A DNA stretch of 64,000 nt from the NCBI GenBank assembly GCA_963822485.1, contig CAWGHW010000032.1, positions 35,505 to 99,504 of the forward strand, in the 5' to 3' direction. The stretch's first letter is position 1. Each line of letters begins with the position of its first letter. Made by a program: the position numbers and the translations under genes. Positions 25,958-34,267 of the stretch are shown one piece after another. The notes beneath the pieces are model-generated. The model did not search any database and was not told where the DNA came from. It worked only from the letters and a program-made list of their open reading frames with translations. Source of the DNA: DASUBV01 sp963822485. Its GTDB lineage: Bacteria > Actinomycetota > Actinomycetes > Streptosporangiales > Streptosporangiaceae.

Positions 25958-27531
25958 CCGACCTGGGTGGCCTGGCCCGCCCAGTACGGGGCGCGGAGCT
26001 GGCGCTTGAGGATCTTGCCCGAGCCGGTACGCGGCAGCTCGCCGGTGAACTCCACCGAGCGCGGCGTCTTGTACCCGGCCAGGTGCTCGCGGGCGTAGGC
26101 CGTGACCTCGTCCGCCGACAGCGTCGCGCCCGGCGCCAGCACCACCGTGGCGTGCACCAGCTCGCCCCACTCATCGGACGGGATGCCGAACACCGCCACG
26201 TCGTAGATGGCCGGATGCTGCTCCAGCGCGGCCTCGATCTCGGCCGGGTAGATGTTCATCCCGCCCGAGACGATCATGTCGGTCTTGCGGTCGCAGATAT
26301 AGAGGTAGCCCTCGTCGTCCCGGTAGGCGATGTCGCCCACGGTGTGGAAGTCGCCCTGCCGGGCCGCCTCGTAGCTGTCGGGCTGCTTGTAGTACTCGCT
26401 GAACACCCCAGTCGAGCGGACGAACAGCTCGCCGGGGTGATCCGGCCCGGTCCCGGTCACCTCCTGGCCCAGCTCGTCGAGGAGGCGGATCTCGTTGCCG
26501 GGCGCGGGCTTGCCGCACGAGCCCGGCTTGCGCAGCTGGTCGGCGGGCTCCAGCACGCAGTTCACGCCCAGCTCAGTGGAGCCGTAGATCTCCCACAGCG
26601 AGTCGGCCGGGAAGTCGGCCAGGTAGGCCTCCTTGAGCGCGAAGCTCCACGGCGCGGCGTTGGCCAGCATCCGCTTCATGGACGAGCGGTCGTAGCGCGC
26701 CCTGACCTCGGCGGGCAGCGCGCACACCATCCGGATCGGCGTGGGCGCGGAGAACGTCGAGCTGACCCGGTACTTGTCCACCAGCCGCAGCCAGTCCTCG
26801 GGCTCGAACCGGCGCTGCACCACGACGGTCTGGCCCATCATCAGGCCGATGGTCATGAACGCGCTGGGCCCGCTGTGGTACAGCGGCCCGGTGGTCAGGT
26901 AGACGTCGTCCGGGGTGTAGCCGATCAGGCCGACCAGGCCCAGGACCAGCGACTCGTCGGTGCGCTGGCGCAGCGCGCCCTTGGGCTTGCCGGTGGTGCC
27001 CGAGGTGTAGATCATCGTCGACATGCCCTCGGGCTCGTGCGCCGGCGGCTCGGCGGACGCCGCCGCCTCGAAGTCCTCGCCCAGCACCTGCGGCCCGCCC
27101 GCCAGCCCGTTCGCCAGCGCGGCCGGCGGCGCGCCGCCGAACACGATCACGTGGCGCAGGCTGTCCGGCGGCCCGTCCGGTCCGGCGATCAGGTGGGCGT
27201 ACTCCGCGTCCACGTAGGCGATGGGCGCGTCGGCGTGCCCGATGATGTACCGGGCCTCTTCGGGCGTGAGCCGGTAGTTGAGCGGCACGGCCACCGCGCC
27301 GATCTTGCGGGCCGCGGCCATCACCGCGACGATCCGCAGCGAGTTCGGCCCGCACCAGATGACCTTCTGGCCGGGGCCTGCGCCGAGCGCGGCCAGGGCG
27401 TTGGCGAGCCGGTTGGCCTGCGTCTCCAGCTCCGCGTACGTCCACGTGGTGATGCCCTCGTCGCCGCGGTCGTCGATGACCGCGAGCTTGTCGGGCTGGC
27501 TGGCGGCATAGGCGCTCAGGATGTCTGGCAT
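25954..27531 (-). CDS. Acyl-CoA synthetase (AMP-dependent ligase)
   Basis: 525 aa. Adenylate-forming motifs in order: P-loop MIYTSGTTGKPKGALRQ, WEIYGSTELGVN, the hinge region YICDRKTDMIVSGGMNIYPAEIE, and the catalytic Lys in ELPRTGSGKILKRQL. It activates a carboxylic acid to its CoA thioester through an acyl-adenylate. Substrate cannot be read from the sequence; FadD-like fatty acids or an aromatic acid are both possible given the neighbouring pca genes. The stop overlaps that of the convergent MarR gene by 4 bp. Confidence 0.92.
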   Translation of the reverse strand: MPDILSAYAASQPDKLAVIDDRGDEGITTWTYAELETQANRLANALAALGAGPGQKVIWCGPNSLRIVAVMAAARKIGAVAVPLNYRLTPEEARYIIGHADAPIAYVDAEYAHLIAGPDGPPDSLRHVIVFGGAPPAALANGLAGGPQVLGEDFEAAASAEPPAHEPEGMSTMIYTSGTTGKPKGALRQRTDESLVLGLVGLIGYTPDDVYLTTGPLYHSGPSAFMTIGLMMGQTVVVQRRFEPEDWLRLVDKYRVSSTFSAPTPIRMVCALPAEVRARYDRSSMKRMLANAAPWSFALKEAYLADFPADSLWEIYGSTELGVNCVLEPADQLRKPGSCGKPAPGNEIRLLDELGQEVTGTGPDHPGELFVRSTGVFSEYYKQPDSYEAARQGDFHTVGDIAYRDDEGYLYICDRKTDMIVSGGMNIYPAEIEAALEQHPAIYDVAVFGIPSDEWGELVHATVVLAPGATLSADEVTAYAREHLAGYKTPRSVEFTGELPRTGSGKILKRQLRAPYWAGQATQVG

Positions 27532-27780
27532 GCGACCCCTGTCCTCGGATCCGGCGGCTTAGCCATAACCCTGTCGCGCTTCACGCCAATTGTCACCATC
27601 ACCATCCGTGATCCCGGCCCGCGCAGGCCACGATCGAGGCGGCGGCCCGCGTGTCGTGCCGCGGGTCCCGGCCGGGCAGGCCGGGGGTCGGGCCGGCCGG
27701 GGGCCGGGTCGGCGCCGGAGCCTCTGCGGCCCCTGCCGGCCGCAACCTGGGGCCAGGCCCGCACGCCTGCCCCCGGCCAC

Positions 27781-27905
27781 CCGCCCCGCGCAGCGGCCGG
27801 CGTTTCCGCGGAGACGTTGGCCGCCCCGCGCGGCGGCCGGCGTTTCCGCGGAAACGTTTCGAGCATGTGCGTCACGCAATTGCGTCGAACGTTTCCGCGG
27901 AAACG
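27781..27905. repeat. Three CGTTTCCGCGGAAACG palindromes and a 40-bp tandem duplication
   Basis: Two 40-bp units (27781-27820 and 27821-27860) differ at only a few positions, and each contains the palindrome (27801-27816 with one mismatch; 27841-27856 perfect). A third perfect copy lies at 27890-27905 in a broader inverted arrangement around CGCAATTGCG. Confidence 0.8.
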
Positions 27906-28446
27906 CCTGGGGACCGGCATCCGCCACGTGCTGCCGCCACCTCGCCACCTCGCCACCTCAACCACCTCGCCACCTCGCCGACCCGTCAGGTGCCGGAGGC
28001 CATGATCATTTTCCCTCTGGTAACACGGGGGTGTGGGGTTCGGGATGTTCAGCGTTCCGCTCGCTGGCCGGAGCGGGCTGGCGTGGCTGCTGCCGGGGCT
28101 GTCGGGGCTGGCGGGGCTGGCGGGGTGGGTGGGACGGATGGTGCCCGGAGGGTTGCTCTGGGGCTGGCCGGACCGGCGTGACCATGATCACCAGCTGCGC
28201 AGTTACCACGGCGGCGGCCAGTGACCAGAGGGGCGCGAGTGGCCTGCGACTGGGGCACGAGCGACTTGCGGTAAGGGCACGAGCGACTCGCGGCTGCGGA
28301 CCAGGCCGACTCCTCGCCGCACCGTGCTGTCGGCGCCGGTCAGCTTGCTAGCCGTGTGCTTCCTGCTAGCCGTGTGCCGGTATCCCTCGCGCCCGTGATC
28401 CCCGTCCGTCACACCGGTTGTCATGGCACAGTCAGCGCCCGCCGTG

Positions 28447-28490
28447 GCTGTCCCGTCGGGTACCTCCTGGTGGAGGCGACGGGACACCCA
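28447..28490. repeat. Dispersed palindrome (copy 5), diverged
   Basis: The left arm GGCTGTCCCGTCGGGTACC (from 28447) and right arm GGAGGCGACGGGACACCC (28473-28490) pair over the GTCCCGTCG core with unpaired bases nearer the loop. The only locus in the series without a partner copy. Confidence 0.65.
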
Positions 28491-28613
28491 CACCCCAGCG
28501 GCCATCGGTCGCGGCGCGGTGTGACCGGGCTGGCCGCGTCGATCAGCCTTGAAGCGGGATGATCGCGAGCGGCGGGGGCGTCGGGGCGGGACTGGGGGCG
28601 GTCAGGGTTGCGG

Positions 28614-30104
28614 CTAGGAGGCGCGGCGGATCCAGTGCGGGGTCGAGCCGTCGGCGGGGGGCGGGAACCAGACGTCTACCGCGAGGCCGCCCTCGGGCAG
28701 CGCGCGGGCGGTGAGCTGGGCGTCGTGCGCGGCGGCGATGGCGACCACGATGGACAGGCCCAGGCCGTGGCCGTCACGGCTTCCGGCCCGCTCGGGGCCG
28801 AGCCGCTGGAACGGCTCGAACAGCCGGCCGACCTCGGACTGCTCCAGTCGCGGCCCGCTGTTGATCACCGACAGCACCGAACGGCCCGCGTGCACGCCGG
28901 TGAGCACCTCGACCCAGCCGCCGGGCACGTTGTGCCGCAGCGCGTTGTCGATCAGGTTGACCGCCAGGCGCTCGGTTAGCCGGGGATCACCCGAGGTCGC
29001 CGCCGGGTTCAGCACCGCGGCGAGCCGCAGCCCGCGGCGCTGCGCCTCGGGTTCGTGGCCGCGCAGTACCTCGGTCACGGTGGCCTGCAGGTCCAGCGGC
29101 TCGCGCTGGTCCAGGCCGCGCTGGCTGCGGGCCAGCGTGAGCATGGCCTCGATGAGCCGCTCCTGCTGCTCGCCCGCGGCGAGAACTCGCTCGCAGGCGG
29201 CGTGGAGGGACTCGGCCGACCGCTGCGGGTCGGCCAGCGCGACCTCGACCAGGGTGCGCTGCCGGGCCAGCGGCGTGCGCAGCTCGTGCGAGGCGTTGGC
29301 CACGAACTGCCGCTGCGCCCCGAACGAGCCCTCCAGCCGGGCCAGCAGCCCGTTGAAGGTCTCCCCGAGGTCGCGCAGTTCGTCGTCGGGGCCGGCCAGG
29401 GCGAGCCGCTCGTTCAGGTTGCTGGCCGAGACGCGCTGCGCGGCCGCGGTGATGGTGCGCAGCGGCCGCAGCACCCGCCCGGCCATCAGCCAGCCCAGGC
29501 CGACGGAGGCCATGGCCATGATGCCCAGCGCCACGCCGCAGTCGGTGAGCAGCTGGCCGAGTTCGTCGCTGCGCTGCTGGGCCAGCACCTGGGTGAGGTA
29601 GCGACAGTTAATCGGGACGGGGGCGGGCGCCCCGGCGCCGGACACCGTCCCGGCACAGAACCGGGCGAAGTTCTTACTGGTGGACGGGCCCAGCGTGGTG
29701 CCGCCGGGGCCGGTGGTGCCGGGGCCGGTGGTGCCGGCGGCGCCCGAGCCGGTGGCGGGCGAGGTGGCGCCGGGGCTGGCCGAGCCCGCGACCGACCCGG
29801 CCGACAGCATCACGGGGCCGCTGAGCACGTCGTGCTCGGTGAGGAAGTAGGTGATCGCGAGCAGTGCGGTACCGCAGAGCAGGAACACCGCGCCGTACAT
29901 CAGCGTGAGCCGCAGCCGCACGGTGCGCCGGGGCCGGCGCGGCCAGCGGGCGCGGGACTGGGGGTCGCGGGGCCGGGGGTGGGGCGGCGGCATCGGCGGG
30001 ACGGGCCCCTGGCCTGTGTACGGGCCGCCGGCCGGCGCAGCAGCCTGGGGACTGGGGGCCCGCGAAGTGGGGGCCGGGGGAGTGGCGGGAGCGAGCATGG
30101 ACAT
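28614..30104 (-). CDS. Two-component sensor histidine kinase
   Basis: 496 aa. A Pro-rich cytoplasmic N-terminus is followed by TM1 (about 66-88), a Gly/Ser/Thr-rich extracytoplasmic segment, TM2 (about 190-210), a HAMP linker, the dimerisation/phosphoacceptor helix with the His in ANASHELRTPL, and an ATPase domain with N-box NLIDNALRHN and G-box DGHGLGLSIV. It should phosphorylate the response regulator encoded just upstream. The start lies 3 bp after the regulator's stop, so the two are cotranscribed. The sensed signal is unknown; the adjacent ABC exporter suggests envelope or antibiotic stress. Confidence 0.93.
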   Translation of the reverse strand: MSMLAPATPPAPTSRAPSPQAAAPAGGPYTGQGPVPPMPPPHPRPRDPQSRARWPRRPRRTVRLRLTLMYGAVFLLCGTALLAITYFLTEHDVLSGPVMLSAGSVAGSASPGATSPATGSGAAGTTGPGTTGPGGTTLGPSTSKNFARFCAGTVSGAGAPAPVPINCRYLTQVLAQQRSDELGQLLTDCGVALGIMAMASVGLGWLMAGRVLRPLRTITAAAQRVSASNLNERLALAGPDDELRDLGETFNGLLARLEGSFGAQRQFVANASHELRTPLARQRTLVEVALADPQRSAESLHAACERVLAAGEQQERLIEAMLTLARSQRGLDQREPLDLQATVTEVLRGHEPEAQRRGLRLAAVLNPAATSGDPRLTERLAVNLIDNALRHNVPGGWVEVLTGVHAGRSVLSVINSGPRLEQSEVGRLFEPFQRLGPERAGSRDGHGLGLSIVVAIAAAHDAQLTARALPEGGLAVDVWFPPPADGSTPHWIRRAS

Positions 30105-30107
30105 CCC

Positions 30108-30761
30108 TCAGATCCGGTAGCCGGCCTGGGCGACGGTCTCGATGACCGGGGGGTCCCCGAGTTTACGGCGCAGCCTGCTCATGGTGACCTTGACGGCGCT
30201 GGTGAACGGGTCGGCCATCTCGTCCCAGACCCGCTCCAGGATCTCCTCGGCGGGCACCACCCGGCCCTGGGCGGACAGCAGCAGCTCCAGCACGCCGAAC
30301 TCCTTGGGGCCCAGGTCGAGCGGGCGGCCGGCCCGGCTGGCCTGCCGCCGCGACGCGTCCAGGGTGACGTCGCCGCTGATCAGCACGGGGGGAAGCCGGG
30401 GCGCTGGCCGGCGCAGCAGGGCCCGGATCCGGGCCACCAGCTCCGCGAACGCGAACGGCTTGGGCAGGTAGTCATCGGCCCCGCGGCTGAGGCCGTCGAC
30501 CCGGTCCTCGATCGTCGCGGCCGCGGTCAGCATCAGCACCCGGCTGCTGCGGCCGGCCTCGCACAGCCCGGCGCACACGGCGTCGCCGTGCAGGCCGGGC
30601 AGGTCCCGGTCCAGGACGATCACGTCGTAGTCCGTGTCCAGCGCCCGGTCCAGCCCGTCCCGCCCGTCGAACGAGAGGTCCACCGCGAGCTGCTCGCGGC
30701 GCAGCCCGATGCCGATGGCCTCGGCGAGCTCGCGGTCGTCCTCGATCACGAGCACTCGCAT
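30108..30761 (-). CDS. OmpR/PhoB-family response regulator
   Basis: 217 aa; start ATG 30761 with GGAAAGGAA upstream. The receiver domain has the acidic pair in VIEDDRE, phosphoacceptor Asp51 in VIVLDRDLPG and Lys in YLPKPFAFAE. The C-terminal winged helix has LGPKEFGVLELLLS and the recognition segment TSAVKVTMSRLRRKLGD. Paired with the histidine kinase encoded immediately downstream. Confidence 0.94.
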   Translation of the reverse strand: MRVLVIEDDRELAEAIGIGLRREQLAVDLSFDGRDGLDRALDTDYDVIVLDRDLPGLHGDAVCAGLCEAGRSSRVLMLTAAATIEDRVDGLSRGADDYLPKPFAFAELVARIRALLRRPAPRLPPVLISGDVTLDASRRQASRAGRPLDLGPKEFGVLELLLSAQGRVVPAEEILERVWDEMADPFTSAVKVTMSRLRRKLGDPPVIETVAQAGYRI

Positions 30762-30879
30762 CGCGGTTCCTTTCCGGGGCGAGGTTCGGCCAGCCCAGCG
30801 GTCCCCCATCCATCATGCCCCGGCCCCGGTTGCACGGCGGTTGCACCGGCGACGGCCCGGCTGGTCACGGGCGGCTGGC

Positions 30880-31645
30880 TCACGGCCCCGACGGCGGCCG
30901 GGCCGGGTCCTGGATCGAGGTCACCACGGGCTTGCCATGGCGCACCGTGATCTGGGCCGAGGCGTTGTCGCCCACCTTGATCTGGCTCACGCTGGTCGCC
31001 CGGCCCGACACGCGAGTGGCGCGGGTGATGGCCGCCGTCACGGCCCGGCCGGGCGCGCCGAGCGTGATCGACGTCGGGCTGATCGCCTGCACCCGGCCGG
31101 CGATGAACATCTGCGCCGTGCCCGTGCCGCCGGGCAGCGCACCGCCGGGCAGCTGACCGGACCCGTCCGATCCGCCGGGTCCGGTGGCCACCGGGGACTG
31201 GCTCCGGCTGGCGGCGGCCGGCGAGGACGGTGACAGCTCGCTGCTGACCGCCAGCGTCACCCCCGCGCCGGCGACCAGCGCCGCCACCGCGATCACAGCC
31301 AGGATCAGTGGCCGCCGCCGGCGCGGACGGTCGCCGGACCCGCCCGAAGGCGGCGGCCACGGCAGGCCCGCCTCATGGTCGTCCTCGGGCCAGTCGTCCT
31401 CGGGCCAGTCGTCGTCCTCGCCGCCAGGGGAGCCGCCGGCGCCGGCCGCCGCCGGGCCAGCCGTCCGCCGGCGTGCTGGCCGCAGTCGGCCAGCTACTCG
31501 GCCAGCCGCCCGCCCCCCGAACGGTCGCGTCCTGAACGGTCGCCGACTGGTCGGTCGTCGGCTGACCGGCTGGGGCCTGGTCAGTACCCGGGTGGCCGGG
31601 ACCTGGCCGGGGATCGTGATCGGGCCGGGTGGGTTCGTCCGGCAT
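30880..31645 (-). CDS. Membrane-anchored protein with DUF5666-like domain, one frame break
   Basis: Start ATG 31645 follows GAGGAGG. The N-terminal Pro/Asp/Thr-rich cytoplasmic part (MPDEPTRPDHDPRPGPGHPG) is in one frame; the rest, beginning around the repeated DDDWPEDDWPEDDHE, is in another, so a base is mis-set between about 31440 and 31530. Then come one TM helix (LILAVIAVAALVAGAGVTLA), a Ser/Pro/Gly linker, and a ~75-residue beta-rich domain (AGRVQAISPTSITLGAPG, KVGDNASAQIT) resembling DUF5666. The function of such domains is unknown. It lies between the two-component genes and the divergent ABC exporter. Confidence 0.65.
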
Positions 31646-32000
31646 GGTGGTCGCCTCCTCGTACTGGTCGTGGATGCTGTCGCGGAATGCCCGCCGCGCG
31701 GCGGCCCCGCCGGCCGGCCGCGTTCCACCCGGTCCCGGCCAGCGGCCGGGGACTTGTCCCGCCGGGCCACACCGTGCCGCATCGCCGGTTGCGCCGCGGT
31801 TACAGCCGCTACCAGGCGCATCGGCCCCGGCCGCCGGTGTAACTCCCGCGCAACCGCCCATCCCGTAGACCTGGCTCCACCGCGCCGGTCCCGCTGCGCC
31901 GGTCCCGCCTCCCGCCTCCGCGACCCCGGCCCCGCACCCCGCCGTCCGCATCAGCCGGGGCCGCACCCGCACTGGATGTCACTCACGACAGGAGAGCCCG
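31646..32000. other. Divergent control region upstream of the ABC exporter
   Basis: 355 bp of extremely GC-rich DNA without a convincing gene. It must hold promoters for the anchored protein and the exporter, and would be the natural target of the neighbouring response regulator. CGGTCCCGC-type short repeats occur near 31880-31915. No direct-repeat operator could be defined by eye. Confidence 0.45.
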
Positions 32001-33425
32001 TTGTTCTTCCTCACCTACCTGCGGCGCGAACTGCGCCGCCGGATGCGCCAGGCGATCGTCATCGCCCTCGGCCTGGCCCTCGGCATCGGCCTGGTCATCA
32101 CGGTCAGCGCCGCCGCCGAAGGCGTCAGCAATGCCCAGTCCGGCGTGCTCAAGGGCCTGTACGGGGTGGGCACCGACATCACGGTGACCGCGAAGCCCGA
32201 GCAGTTCAACCCGGCCCACGGCGGGACCCGGATCCAGATCGGGCCGGGCGGCGGGCGGGTCTGCCACGGCAGCGTGTGCAAGTCGGGCGCCCAGACCGTC
32301 GACAACCTGACCAGCCCGGCCTACGGACCGCTGGCCGCCTCGACGGTCGACTCGGTCGCCCGGCTGCACGACGTGGCCAGCGTGGCCGGCGGCCTCACGC
32401 TCAGCGACACGCAGATCAAGATCCCGGGCTCGATCGGCTCCGGGGGCCCCGGCACGCTGCCGCAGCCCAAGTCGTTCGGCGTGGACGGCGTGGACCTGTC
32501 CCGGTCCGCGCTCGGCCCGCTCAGCGCGGGCAAGATCACCGCGGGCCGGGACCTGGCCCGCTCCGACGCCAGCTCGGACGTCGCGGTGGTGGACACCGAC
32601 TACGCCGCCGCGCACCAGCTCAAGGTCGGCTCGGCCATCACCATCGCCAAGAAGGCGTTCAAGGTCATCGGCCTGGTCCGCCAGCCGCAGGGCGGCAGCC
32701 CGCCCGACGCCTACATCCCGCTGGGCCGGGCCCAGGCCCTGGCTCAGGGCTTCGGCAGCAAGAAGAACCTGGCCGGCCAGGTGAACACCATCTACGTGGC
32801 CGCCGCCAGCGCGGCCGACATCAGCTCGGTGCAGAAGGAGATCGCCCGGCTGCTGCCCAGGGCCACGGTCACCACCTCGGCCAGCCTGGCCAGCCAGGTC
32901 ACCGGCTCGCTGACCAGCGCCGACCGGCTCGCCAACGACCTGGGCCGGTGGCTGTCGGTGCTGGTGCTGATCGCGGCGTTCGCGGTGGCCAGCCTGCTGA
33001 CCATGGCCGCGGTGGCGCGGCGGGTGCGCGAGTTCGGCACGCTCAAGGCGCTGGGCTGGCGCAGCCGCCGGATCGTGGCCCAGGTCCTCGGCGAGTCGGT
33101 GACCATGGGCATCATCGGCGGCGCGGTCGGGGTCGGCCTCGGCGTGGCCGGCGCGGCGATCATCACCAGGATCGCGCCCAAGCTGTCCGCCACCCTGGCC
33201 TCCGACACTGGCCAGCGGTTCTTCGCCGCCGGGCCCGCCGGCACGCAGAGCTCCAGCCCGACCGCGGACCACACCGTGCTCGTGCCGCTGCACGCGTCGG
33301 TGACCGTCGGCGTGATCGCGCTGGCCGTGCTGCTCGCACTGGTCGGCGGATTGCTGGCCGGGGCCTTCGGCAGCTGGCGGATCAGCCAGCTGCGCCCGGC
33401 GACCGCGCTTGCCCGCGTCGAATAG
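32001..33425 (+). CDS. ABC transporter permease, FtsX/MacB type
   Basis: 474 aa, TTG start after ACAGGAGAG. TM1 (about 15-37, AIVIALGLALGIGLVITVSA) is followed by a ~260-residue extracytoplasmic MacB-like domain and three TM helices (about 315-340, 368-395, 430-455) containing the FtsX fold with VREFGTLKALGWRSRRIVAQ. Permeases of this type couple ATP hydrolysis to mechanical work on periplasmic or membrane substrates such as antibiotics or lipids. The ATPase gene begins 12 bp downstream. Confidence 0.92.
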   Translation: MFFLTYLRRELRRRMRQAIVIALGLALGIGLVITVSAAAEGVSNAQSGVLKGLYGVGTDITVTAKPEQFNPAHGGTRIQIGPGGGRVCHGSVCKSGAQTVDNLTSPAYGPLAASTVDSVARLHDVASVAGGLTLSDTQIKIPGSIGSGGPGTLPQPKSFGVDGVDLSRSALGPLSAGKITAGRDLARSDASSDVAVVDTDYAAAHQLKVGSAITIAKKAFKVIGLVRQPQGGSPPDAYIPLGRAQALAQGFGSKKNLAGQVNTIYVAAASAADISSVQKEIARLLPRATVTTSASLASQVTGSLTSADRLANDLGRWLSVLVLIAAFAVASLLTMAAVARRVREFGTLKALGWRSRRIVAQVLGESVTMGIIGGAVGVGLGVAGAAIITRIAPKLSATLASDTGQRFFAAGPAGTQSSSPTADHTVLVPLHASVTVGVIALAVLLALVGGLLAGAFGSWRISQLRPATALARVE

Positions 33426-33436
33426 GAGAGGATCAC

Positions 33437-34147
33437 ATGTACCAGCTCACGGGCGTCAGCAAGATCTACCAGAAGGGCCGCCGCACCGTACCCGCGGTGC
33501 GCGACCTGGACCTGACCATCGGCGACGGGGAGTGGCTGGCCGTGCAGGGCCGCACCGGGCACGGCAAGACCACGCTGCTCCAGCTTCTGGGCGGCCTGGA
33601 CCGGCCGACCTCCGGGATCGTCGACTTCGACGGCGCCGACCTGGCCCGGCTGCGCGAGGCCCAGGTGACCAGGGTCCGGGCGGTCTCGATCGGCTTCATC
33701 TTCCAGACCTTCAACCTGGTGCCGACGCTGTCGGCGGCCGAGAACGTCGAGGCCGCGCTGATTCCGCTCGGCACCCGGCTGGCCGCCCGCCGCCGCAAGG
33801 TGGCGCAGGCCCTGGACGCGGTCGGGCTCGGCGACCGGGCCCGGCACCTGCCGGGCGAGCTGTCCGGCGGCCAGCAGCAGCGGGTGGCCATCGCGCGGGC
33901 GCTGGTCAAGGAGCCGAAGGTGCTGCTGGCCGACGAGCCCACCGGCAACCTGGACGAGGACACCCGCGACGAGATCATCGACCTGCTGGGGCGGCTGTGG
34001 CGCGAGCTCGGCCTGACCCTGGTCCTGGTCACTCACGACAGCTCGGTGGCCCGCCGGGCCCAGCACGTCGCGATCATGAGCAAGGGACGCCTGACCGTGC
34101 GGCGCGACATCGCGCCCGCGCCCATGTCCGGTCCGCCAGCCCTATAG
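33437..34147 (+). CDS. ABC transporter ATP-binding protein, MacB/LolD type
   Basis: 236 aa from ATG 33437 (AGGAGAGGA upstream). All nucleotide-binding motifs are present: Walker A GRTGHGKTT, Q-loop GFIFQTFNLVP, signature LSGGQQQRVAIARAL, Walker B VLLADEPTGNLD and the H-loop LVTHD. It pairs with the FtsX-type permease. The C-terminal ~15 residues after the RDIAPAP segment are non-conserved. Control by the adjacent two-component system is inferred from layout. Confidence 0.94.
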   Translation: MYQLTGVSKIYQKGRRTVPAVRDLDLTIGDGEWLAVQGRTGHGKTTLLQLLGGLDRPTSGIVDFDGADLARLREAQVTRVRAVSIGFIFQTFNLVPTLSAAENVEAALIPLGTRLAARRRKVAQALDAVGLGDRARHLPGELSGGQQQRVAIARALVKEPKVLLADEPTGNLDEDTRDEIIDLLGRLWRELGLTLVLVTHDSSVARRAQHVAIMSKGRLTVRRDIAPAPMSGPPAL

Positions 34148-34162
34148 GGGATCACTAACAGG

Positions 34163-34202
34163 CGCGGCCGGGGGCGTGGCACCTGCCACGCCCCCGGCCG
34201 CG
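34163..34202. terminator. Strong hairpin terminator after the ABC exporter
   Basis: Perfect 19-bp arms CGCGGCCGGGGGCGTGGCA (34163-34181) and its complement (34184-34202), followed by GTGTTTG. It works in either direction between convergent operons. Confidence 0.8.
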
Positions 34203-34218
34203 GTGTTTGCGACACTGA

Positions 34219-34255
34219 GCGGCGGGCGGCGTGGCCGTGCCACGCCGCCCGCCGC
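34219..34255. terminator. Second hairpin terminator
   Basis: 16-bp perfect arms GCGGCGGGCGGCGTGG (34219-34234) and its complement (34240-34255) with a 5-nt loop, 16 bp beyond the first hairpin and 12 bp from the subtilase stop codon. It probably serves the minus-strand gene. Confidence 0.75.
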
Positions 34256-34267
34256 GGTCTAACCGGA

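Larger units (their letters stand above)
27532..28613. other. 1.08-kb repeat-rich intergenic region
   Basis: Several short frames cross it but none shows convincing coding character; one hydrophobic 60-codon frame (28045-28224) is the only candidate and is weak. Contents: palindromes with a 40-bp tandem duplication (27781-27905), short CCTCGCCA repeats (~27940-27985), GGGCACGAGCGACT duplications (~28250-28290), a GCTAGCCGTGTGC duplication (~28347-28378) and a dispersed palindrome (28447-28490). Confidence 0.55.

Noticed and set aside
28045..28224. Hydrophobic 60-codon frame in the 27.5-28.6 kb gap
   Set aside because: Weak ribosome site, low-complexity GL repeats from GGGGCTGGCG repetition, no homologue recognised; not strong enough to list as a gene.
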